Of a stretch of 12,423 nt of DNA, positions 1-8,600 are shown in pieces (position 1 is the stretch's first letter; each line of letters begins with the position of its first letter). Source of the stretch: Hyphochytrium catenoides. Lineage: Eukaryota; Sar; Hyphochytriomycetes; Hyphochytriales; Hyphochytriaceae. Position numbers and translations under genes: made by a program. The notes beneath the pieces were generated by a model. That model was not told the origin of the DNA and made no database searches. It saw nothing but the letters and a program-made list of their open reading frames with translations. The DNA is taken from the NCBI GenBank assembly GCA_900088475.1, contig FLMG01000341.1:1-12423 (forward strand), written 5' to 3'.

Positions 1-400
1 TAATCCGTACGATGAGCAAGAATATCTAGGAGAAAAGGAGGGCCCCGTTTGAAATGACAGAGACATGAGACAGAGAGAATGCAGGGCGAAGGCTTGGCGC
101 CTCCAGCATCGTTAGCAAACCTCTCTTCCTCTCTTTATACATAAGATTATATTCATGCACGCCTGCAATGACAGGAACTTAATGACTTCCTCTACAATCT
201 CCTTTTCCTCAAGTCTTTCTCTCCTCCTTATTAGTCTTCTGTTCCTCCTCTGTTAATCCTCTTTGCCATTCTTCTTCTCTTTCGAGTCTTTCTTTCGCGG
301 TCTTCTCCTCTCTTACGCCGTCTATTGGCCAATAGCTCGACGGCCCTTGGTAAGCCCCTCTCACGATAGCTGATGGGAGCTTTGAAAAGTATGTTCATCC
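1..400. other. Left edge, no gene recognised
   Basis: I see no coding region I can support here. The stretch has a short CT-rich part around 121-300 and no recognisable RNA gene. A 62-codon minus-strand open frame at 231-419 encodes a low-complexity Arg/Lys/Glu-rich peptide and looks like the reverse reading of CT-rich DNA. The part next to position 400 (about 376-400) resembles the flank beyond the right arm of the foldback repeat (about 886-906), so the repeat may begin a little before 401. Confidence 0.5.
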
Positions 401-885
401 CCATCGGCGCGATCTTCATTTGCTATTCCTCAAGCATGACGCTGCGTGCTCTATTAGCAGAGCTACAGTGTTAGATATGCCTCCATCTGCAGTACGGCCG
501 GTAACAAGCTGTGTCGGTGTGACGCAATCGCTTGTGAAGGCGATGCTCATCAGACCTGAAGGACGGAGTTGGCAGCTGACGTGCAAAGTGCCAATGCCTG
601 GTGCTATCAAAAACCGTTGCTCCTTTCAATTCTTCTCGGCTCCGGAGTACGCCCATGGTATACAGATAGCGGGATTTATGACACACAAAGACCCAGAATG
701 CACACTTCGCAAGAGCCAACAGATGGACTTGTGACTGGCCGTCAAAAAAACAACGGCACCATTCACACCCACACAGCTGCTTACAGGCCTTATTGCAGAT
801 GGAGGCATGCCTAACACTGTTGCTGTGCTGATAAAAGCACGGCCGGTCAAGCTTGAGGAATTACGAGTGGAGATCGCGCCGATGG
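401..885. repeat. Diverged foldback (inverted-repeat) element
   Basis: The arm at 401-522 is the reverse complement of 763-885. By eye I count about 22 mismatches and one 1-base gap over about 122 bases, or roughly 80% identity. Arm landmarks are CCATCGGCGCGATCT at the outer end, TTCCTCAAGC, and TGCCTCCATCTGCA near the middle. The arms enclose about 240 bp of loop, and much of that loop recurs in direct orientation at about 1036-1290. Matches appear in several frames and short open frames are broken differently in each copy, so the similarity is at DNA level and not protein-coding. It may be a decayed MITE-like or foldback element. I see no transposase, and I could not define target-site duplications. 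Confidence 0.75.
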
Positions 886-1035
886 AGAGGGCGATAAAAG
901 AAGCTCCTTTCGCGCTTCAGTGACAGACTATTTAACTAACAAACATAGCGTGGCTGAGGGTCGAGCGCAACACTGACAAAGGGCGAAGGCAAACGCAATG
1001 GATGACCTTACGTACGCAGACTTTCCGGAGTTGGA

Positions 1036-1290
1036 GAAGGTGATGCTCATCAGACTGAAGCAAGACTTGCCGCAGAGTCCCCGGCTGACGTGCAAAGTGA
1101 CAGTCCCCTGCTGACATGCAGAGTGACAATGCCTGCTGCTATCAAAGACGTTACTCCTTTCACTTCTGCCCTGGGGTACGCCCCATGGTATACAGATAGC
1201 GCGATTCATGCACACAGAGACCCAGATTGGCAGCTCTGTCCGTCCTGCAGAATGCACACCTTGCAAGGGCCAACAGATAGACTCGTGAAG
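1036..1290 (+). repeat. Second, direct copy of the foldback loop
   Basis: This stretch matches about 536-735 in the same orientation. Shared blocks in order are GATGCTCATCAGAC, CTGACGTGCAAAGTG, GCTATCAAA, CCATGGTATACAGATAGCG, AGACCCAGA and GCCAACAGAT. The copy carries two private changes. One is a tandem duplication of about 26 bp (1084-1109 and 1110-1134). The other is a 25 bp insertion at 1226-1250 with CAG at both edges. Unlike the first copy, it has no obvious inverted-repeat arms around it. That makes it a truncated copy of the same repeat family, or the ancestral unit before arm formation. Confidence 0.75.
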
Positions 1291-1525
1291 AATGGCCTGC
1301 AAGGGTAACAACTCCGTCTTTCACACGCTCAACACGCGGAGTCCCCCGACGGCCAGGCAGCGACGGCGCGATGTTGCAGCGCTCGCTCACTGTTTAAGAA
1401 AGATCAAAAGACTAGTTATCTGTGGATAAACCGGATGTCTGATCTAAAAGGAAAGTGCGTTACAAAGTGCAGATGAAATGGAAAGGCATCATTTTCAAGA
1501 CAAAGGATCACAACCAAAGAACAAG

Positions 1526-1528
1526 TGT

Positions 1529-1574
<46 letters not shown>

Positions 1575-1575
1575 C

Positions 1576-1629
<54 letters not shown>

Positions 1630-1631
1630 GG
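1526..1631 (+). repeat. (GA)n microsatellite with CAGA interruptions
   Basis: About 100 bp of almost pure GA dinucleotide, broken by AAAG near the start and by several GACAGA units in the middle. It lies about 400 bp upstream of the CFAP58 start codon. The apparent Arg-Glu proteins on the plus strand and Leu-Ser proteins on the minus strand are repeat artefacts. A polypurine mirror repeat of this length could adopt H-DNA, and in some animals GAGA elements act as promoter elements. Neither role is shown here. Confidence 0.95.
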
Positions 1632-2015
1632 GCACTGAAAAGAAAGGGACAAGAGGAGAGGAAGAGACTTCAGACCAAGCACGATGGCAGCAGCAGGAAA
1701 GGCCGCGAAGGGCTCTCGTTATGAGAGAGGGGAACCAAGGACCCAATGGGCCGCTGTGGCTGTGGGGACAGAAAGAAGCTCAGAAAGGTGCGTTAGAGAA
1801 TAGTCAGAGCAGCCGCCAAAGACAACGTCAACAGGAGTAGAGAGAGAGAGAGAAACAGGGAGGAACAGAGAGTTAGAGGAACGCGTCGTAGCCCGGGGAG
1901 TGTATGTGCAAGGAAAATCGGCGTGAGAGCTGGAGAAGAGAGGCTGAGAAAGAGACAGAAATGGGAGCAAGAGCCGCATCATGAGGCGCTGAGACATTGA
2001 GGTCCGCCATCCACA
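1632..2015 (+). other. Purine-rich 5' flank of CFAP58 (promoter/5' UTR zone)
   Basis: This holds the presumed promoter and 5' UTR of the downstream gene. I find no TATA-like box or other motif I can name. The plus strand is purine-rich to about 1960, then turns pyrimidine-rich from about 2140 inside the first intron. An ATG at 1684 opens a short frame with a donor-like GTGCGT near 1789. Its splice phase (2) would not fit the phase-0 acceptor of CFAP58 exon 2, so I do not call it coding. Confidence 0.45.
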
Positions 2016-2063
2016 ATGAGCTCTCCAGCGCTAGAAGATCCCGCCGATAAGGGCGCTCTTGAG
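2016..2063 (+). other. CFAP58: CFAP58 exon 1 with start codon
   Basis: Encodes residues 1-16, MSSPALEDPADKGALE. I chose this ATG because an in-frame TGA lies 18 nt upstream, A is at -3, and the donor GAG|GTCTGT leaves phase 0. That phase joins exactly to exon 2, which itself has an in-frame TAG at its acceptor and so cannot contain the start. This short exon is the least certain of the gene because the N-terminal tail is poorly conserved in the family. Confidence 0.75.
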
Positions 2064-2623
2064 GTCTGTATATCTCGACCCTAGCTCTCTTCGTCTTCCC
2101 TTGTTGCTTTCGAAGTGGGACCGCAAATACGGTCACTGAGTCTCCTCTCGGTCTGCCCCTTCGATTCTGTCGTCCTGGCTGTCTCGAGCACTGTCTGTCT
2201 CTGGCTCTCTCTCTTTCGTCGCCTCCCTCTCTTCTCCGTGAACTCTATGCGGAGGCGCTGAAGTGTAATCTTCTCGCTTTTCAGCTCTTCTGCGGGAGCA
2301 ACCCTTATTATCTGAAAGTCTCTGTTCTATCTCTTTCCTCTTTCTCCTCTAACTCTTTACCCTTCTTTGGTTGGTTGGTTCCAGTCTTTTCTCTTTTCTC
2401 ATCTGTCTTCTTCTGGTGCTAACGCCGGTGCGCTGTCTCCGCCTCACATATCATTAGTCTGATGCCGCTGCGGAAGCGAGTAGCCCAGCAGAGTTTGAAG
2501 AGATTCTTCGTGGGCTGAAAGAGAAAGGACCTGTTCTCGAGGCCTTTGCAGCCGAATATGGAAAGATGCTTAGCACTTTTACCCGGTACATCTCGTTTGT
2601 CTGTCTGTCTGTCTGTTTGTCTC

Positions 2624-2663
<40 letters not shown>

Positions 2664-5600
2664 GCTCGCTCATTCTTTCTCTCTTTCTCTCTCTTTCGCA
2701 CTCTCTTTCTCACCCCTTATAACGCTCTCTAGTCTATCAACTCCCCGGTGGACTCAGATTGAGTCTTTTGTGTCTCTCTTCCTTTTCTCTTCCCTTCTTC
2801 CTGCTCTCTCTCTTCTCTCTAGCCAACCTGTCGCTTCTGCCAACTCCCGTCATCCCTTGCACTTACAACCTTCCTTATAAACCACGTGCAGTACTCTCCA
2901 GAGCGAAGAGAAGTACCTGGTCCGCTGCAAAACGCTAGATGAAGAAGTTCTAAACATCAAGCAGCAGCTGGAAGTCGGCGCGAAAGAGGACGAAGATTCT
3001 GCTTTCTATGCGTCAGCGTTGAAAGAGGAGATTGACCGTTCTCTGGAGCAAATTGAGAGCTTGGCGAAGAGAGAAGCAGAGAAAAGATTGAGAATAGGCG
3101 CGATAAAGAATGAGATCAGTGAACTGCAGAGGGTCATCGAAGCAGGTGGAGAACAATTGCTAGACCAAGCTCTCTTTATAACTCTCGTTTCTCCCGCCTT
3201 CCTTTTATCCTTGCTGTCTGTTCAGCTCCTCTCTCTCTCTTACTCGCTCGCTCGTTCTCACACACGCAAACACTCTCTGTCGCTATTCTCTCTCAATCAA
3301 TCCGTCTCTATCTATCTCTCGCCTCTCTCTCTCTCTGTCACTCTCTGTCTCTCTGTGTCTCTCTCTGTTTCTCTCCCTTCAACGAGTTATCTAGCTAAAG
3401 ACCTCATCCCCTTCTTGATGCTCTCTTTCCTGTCAGGTCCTGGGTGGACCCAGGATCAGTCTGCAATGATGACGGAGTTCAATCGCAAGCTGGATGATGT
3501 TAGCAGCCAGGTTGATGAGAAACAGACGCGCTGCTTGGCGATCAGGTAAATGAGCGTCGATCTATCTTCCTTTTTCAGCACTCTTCAGCTCAAGTTTAGA
3601 CAGTCTGTCTCTCTCTCTCTCTTTGGTCTCTCATTTATTCCTCGTTTCTCTAAAGTTCTTCTACCCCCTCAACGTTCTTCTCGAGTCTTTCTCTCGTTGT
3701 ACCTTAATCTTCCTTGATCCTACACTCTCTCACTCTCTTTCTCTAACATGGCATCACTCCCATTAGACAAGATGTGACCCAGCTAGCGGCGCAAGTGGAA
3801 CATCAGGAAAAGGCTAAGTTAGAGGTAGGCTTCTCTCTTGCTTTGTCACCCTACCTTTACACTCTTTCTCTCTCTTAATCCAATCCACCTCTTCCCCTTG
3901 TGAAAGCGCCACATGGTGAACTCATTCTTGATGCCTCTCCCGCCCAGTTGCTGTCTCCCCCTACGTTCTCTTTTTTCTCTCTCTCTGTCTCTCCCTCCTT
4001 CATCCTTCCCCCACTTTTTCTTTGAACGCTTCTAACTTCTCCCCATATCACTGTTGCGCATGCTTTCTTTCCTACTCTATCACGACCTTGTCTCTCTCCT
4101 TCGCTTCCTTTGCCCTACCACATTGTCCAATTTCCAATGGACTTCTGGCCTTGCAGGTGGAGCTCCAGATCAAGGCAGCTACGAACGAAGCGGCAGACAA
4201 GATTTCTCAGTCCGAGAAAGAGGTTCGAAGGCGAGATAAGCTTGAAAAAGAGCTGAAGCACCTGAAGACGCAGGTAGAGATAGCTAAGGACCTGTTATTT
4301 CTTTTCTCCCCTTCTGTTCGCTCCGCTTCTCTTTTTCTGGCATCCGTCCCTTTGGTCTCCCTTTCTCTCTGGCTGTCTCTGTCTGTCTCCGTCTCTCTCT
4401 ATGCCTGTCCCACACTGTCCCTACCTCTCAGCTCTCTCTCTCTCACTCCTTCTCCCTTGCTTCTTGCCACAATGAAGGTGGACCAGCAACAGACCACGCT
4501 GACCTCCAAAGTGGAACGGACGCGAGAGGTGGAGGTTAGACTGAAGCAGTTGGAGCTGAAGAGCAAAGAGAATAGACTCTCTCTTGAGCAGTTCCAAAGA
4601 AAGAGTGCAGCGCTGCTTGTGAAAGTGAACAAGATAAATGACGACATCCTGGAGCAAAGACATAAGTAAGCCATGAGAGAGGAGAGCTGACAACGAGAAA
4701 GAAGAACCATTGATATGGAAGCATGAGTGAGAGAGGGAGAGAGAGAGAACCTCTGTGCAAAAAGTGAGAGGTCAACTGTTAGGAAGGAAGTTTGGCGAAG
4801 GCGTAGATGGCTCTTTATCGGCTCTATGGGTCTCCTGAGCCACTTAGTCGCCTCCTTTTGACAGTTATTGTGTTGGAAGGCTTGTTCCAGTTCTCTCTCT
4901 TTCTCTCTCTGTGTGTCTCTCTCTCTCTGTCTGTGTCTCTCTCTCTGTCTCTCTCTCTCTCTCCCTCGTTGTGTCTCTCTGTCGCTCTCTTTCTCTCTCT
5001 CTCTCTCCATCCCCTTTTGTCACTGACTGGACTCACTCTTGCCATTGCTTACCACTTAGAATCACGCAGCTTCGCAATGCCAATGTCTTGACAGAGATGG
5101 AGATCGAGCGTCAGACGCAGGATGTGAGGGCAGTTCAGAAAGAGACCCAGAAGATTCTGAAGCTCTCAGAGCTCACAGTGGAAAAGACTGACCAGCTGGA
5201 GGAGGAAAAGAAGAAGTATGAGGAAGAGAAGACACAGCTAGAGAGAGAAATAGAGAAAATTATCTCAGTCGACATTGAGGCACAGAAGACTGAGGGTGAG
5301 GAGATAGGAAAGAGCATTGCAGCAGCGCATAAAGAAAGAGAGCTCCTGAACAAGAAGATAGTGGACTCGGGAGACCGCACCCAGCACCTCTTCGATCTCT
5401 TCAAGACCTACGAAAACACTCTGAAAAATCTCTCCTCGGAGATTGCAAGGTATACCTTTTATCTCTCTCTCTCTCTCTTGCTCTCACTTTTCTTCCGTCC
5501 CTTATTCCTCTTCCTCGGTACCATCTTTTCTCTCTCTTCTTCTTCCCTCATTCTCTCTCGCTCTCTTTCTCGGTCTCTAGCTCTTGCTCTCTCCTCCGGC

Positions 5601-8600
5601 GATGGGTCTCTGTGGATCTGCAGAATGCGGTACTAGGTCTCACGCTCTCTCCTTCGCCCTTGTCTTCCAATATAGCTATCGAAGCACTGTCCAGGGGCAA
5701 AGAGAGAGTGTCTCGCAGGTGGTGGCAGAGAAAGAGAAGTATGAAAGAGAGGGACAAGTGGCCATCCAGCAGTATTACACAGCTCTGGAAGAGGTCAAGA
5801 TGCAGGAGAATCAAATCTCTCTCCTTATGAAAAGAACTGTGGAGGCGGACAAGAGAATCCAGCAGCAACAGGTACTGATCGCGACCACTTTGAGGAATAA
5901 AGAGAGAGACAGAATGAGGAATAGAGACTGTGAGAGGAAGAGAGAGAGAGAGAAGAGAGAGAAGATTTAGGGTCGGAATATGCGAACTGGAGTTAGTACA
6001 GATCGACAGTGTAGCCACAGAGCGCTGCCTCAAGGGCTCTCCGCTTTTCATTAATGTGGACCTACCTGGCCTGATTCCTCACTCCTTAGAACTTGTATGA
6101 GCAAGTGAGAACGGAGAGAAATCTCCGTAGCAAGCATCTTATAGAGAGCCAGGTAGGTGTAGACACTGCTGCTTCCTCTGCTCTAGAACCTCTTTCGTTG
6201 TGTCTCTCTCCCACACCTATCTTTCCTTTTCTTCGCCTTCAGCTATACCTGCCCCTGGCCCCACTTCCTTTAAAGTTTCATTGTTATCCTGACCTCTCTG
6301 TCTGCTTTTCTTCTCTGTGGCTCTGTGCATCGCTGTGAACTCCATCTGCTCTTATTGACTGACTGTTTTAACGACCTCTCATGTGCTGCGGTGTGCACAG
6401 AGTGAAATAGCAGAGCTAAAGCGGAAGTTTAAGATCTTTGAGCACCAGGTGGAGCAGATGAAGGAAGAAATCACGGCCAAGGATCACCAGCTGTTGAAAG
6501 AGAAGGGCCTGCACCATAAGGTTCTTATACTCTCTTTCTGTCTCTTTCTGTCTCTGCCTCTGTCTCTACTCTTTCTTTCTTTCTTTCCTTCTTTCTTTCT
6601 TTCTCTCCCCTCCTCTTCTTTTCTTTTTGGTGTCTCTGTCCCTTTCCTTAGCTGTTCTTTATTGTCCGCTATGCAAGGCCTTCAACAGCAAATCTTGTTT
6701 ATCGCAACCAAGCAAATCATGCCCTGCCCTGCCTCGCAACGAATGCATTAATCTTTCTATTGATGCGACTCCTTTTCCTCTTCTATTGATGCGGCTCCCT
6801 TCTCCCCTGCAGACACAAAAAGAGAGAGAGATTCTGCGAAGCGACCTTACAAGGATAAAGAAGCAAATCCAGAACTCAGAGCAGGTAGGGAAAGGAAAAG
6901 TCTACTCCCTTGCTCCTCGTAACGTGTCCTCCCATTGTCCCTATCCTTCTTACACCTATGAACTCCGCGTCCTCAGCTCAACTGAGACCTCATCCTTTCT
7001 CTTCCCTGCTCTCACCCTCCCCTTGCTTCGCCTCCCTGTATGGTGCTCCCAGCCTTTCTTAACTGTCTCATGTGTGCTCCTGTGTACTTAATCATCGTTT
7101 TGTTCTTCTCTCGTAATAGATAATAGCCAATCAAGAGACAGAGATCCACAAGCTGTCTCTCATCATAAGAGACGCCGACGCCGAGCAGCAGCGGCAAGTG
7201 AAGGAGTACGAAGCCACCATTAGTGAGAGAGACCTTATCCAGCAGCAACTCATCAAGAGAAAGTGCGTGCATTAATTGCGCCCTCTGTCTCCTCTCTTTC
7301 TCTTCTCTCTCTTACCCATTGATCATTGTCTTGAGTAGGAGATAAGTCGTTCTGTCACTACCTCTCTCTCTCTTTCTCTCTCTATGTATTGTGGGTCTTT
7401 CATCTCCTTGGACAGGGTCGTCCAACCTTTTATCTCTTCATTCTCGCCCGCATACTCTTTCTCAACCTTATTAATTCATTCTTTCACAGCGAGGAGCTAT
7501 CCAAACTCTATGAGAAGCTACGGTTGCAGCGGTCTAATCTGCAAAAAGGAGAGAAAGCCTATCAGGACCGACAGCGAGAGATAAATATGCTCAAGGCACA
7601 GATCCAGAGTCTCGACAGAGAGTGCGCGGCCTCTGATGGCACCGTCTCTTCCGTGGACGATCTTAAGAGACAGATCACCAGGCTGCAGGAGGTAAACATC
7701 TAGTGAGAAAAAGAGAGGGTATTGGGATGGCGGAGACATTAGAGGATGGAATACAAAGAGAGAGAGAGGGCATGCGCGGACGCAGAGACGGTGGGGAATG
7801 AGAGAGAGAGAAGGAAAACAAGAAAGAGTGAGCGGAGAAGACAGGAAGAAATGTATGAGTAGGGAAGGCAACAGGAGAAAGCTACCGCTAATGGAGGAAG
7901 AGGTAGGGATAGGGCAACGACAGAGAACCAAACGTTCCCCAAGGACAGAGAGAGGGTCAACAGATGAATGCCAAAGGCAAAACGGAAATAGCTCTAAGTG
8001 AACAAGTTTCTTAGAGAAAGAGGGCCTAGAGAAGAGTTCTTTCTAAGTCAGGCTGACGCCATCGGTCTCTCTCTCTCTCTGCTGCCCTTCCCTGCACTCT
8101 GTCTTTCTCGTATATCTCTCTCCCTTCCCTTTTGCCCTCCTCCCCTCTGATATATCTAGGACATCATGTCCGAGCGAACCAAAATACGGGCGCTCAGTGA
8201 TGAACTAGAACGGCCGCTCAATGTCCACCGCTGGCGAGCCCTTGAGTGCTCCGATCCTCAGACGTTTGAGCTGCTAAAGAGCGTGCAGAACATGCAGAAA
8301 AGACTTATTGACCTTACCACACAGTGCCAGGAGAAAGATAGAGTCATCCAGGTATGGAGTTGGCCCAGGCATAAGATAGACTCAAGAGGCGAGGAAGAAT
8401 TAGGACGAGAGAGAGAGGGGCGGGGAGGGAGAGAGGAGAGAAGAGAGGAAAAGAGAGAGAGGGGAGGAGGAAAAAGGAGTGAATGATGGAAGGGAAGAGA
8501 GAGAGAGATGACTGACAGCAAGGAGAGAAACGGCCGCCACAGACGGGAGAGAGAGGGAAGGAAGAGGGAGAACGGAGGTTATAGAAGGGAATATAGGTTA

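Noticed and set aside
231-419. 62-codon minus-strand frame, Arg/Lys/Glu-rich, starting near the foldback arm
   Set aside because: Low-complexity composition expected from reversed CT-rich DNA, no recognisable domain, and the start lies inside the repeat arm.
420-1311. Several 65-127 codon frames on both strands
   Set aside because: They arise from the foldback and loop repeats. Similar peptides occur in different frames in the two copies, which points to DNA-level repetition and not coding.
1360-1392. GGCGCGAT near 1366 as a possible third terminal motif of the foldback element
   Set aside because: Only about 8-9 bases match the arm ends (ATCGCGCCG), which is too little to define a terminus.
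1684-1788. ATG-led peptide MAAAGKAAKGSRYERG... with a donor-like GTGCGT, as an alternative first exon of CFAP58
   Set aside because: It ends in phase 2, whereas exon 2 needs phase 0. The exon at 2016 fits exactly and has an upstream in-frame stop.
1416-1840. Arg-Glu-rich (+) and Leu-Ser-rich (-) frames over the GA microsatellite
   Set aside because: Pure translation of a stop-free dinucleotide repeat.
2597-2712. Regular CTGT repeats considered as a CRISPR-like array
   Set aside because: Uninterrupted tetranucleotide microsatellite with no unique spacers, inside a eukaryotic intron.
2566-2880. 104-codon Leu/Ser/Val-rich plus-strand frame resembling a membrane protein
   Set aside because: It is exon 2 reading into the CT-rich intron 2; the hydrophobicity comes from the repeat.
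4399-5010. 203-codon minus-strand frame with Arg/Glu repeats
   Set aside because: Antisense shadow of CFAP58 exon 7 and intron 7.
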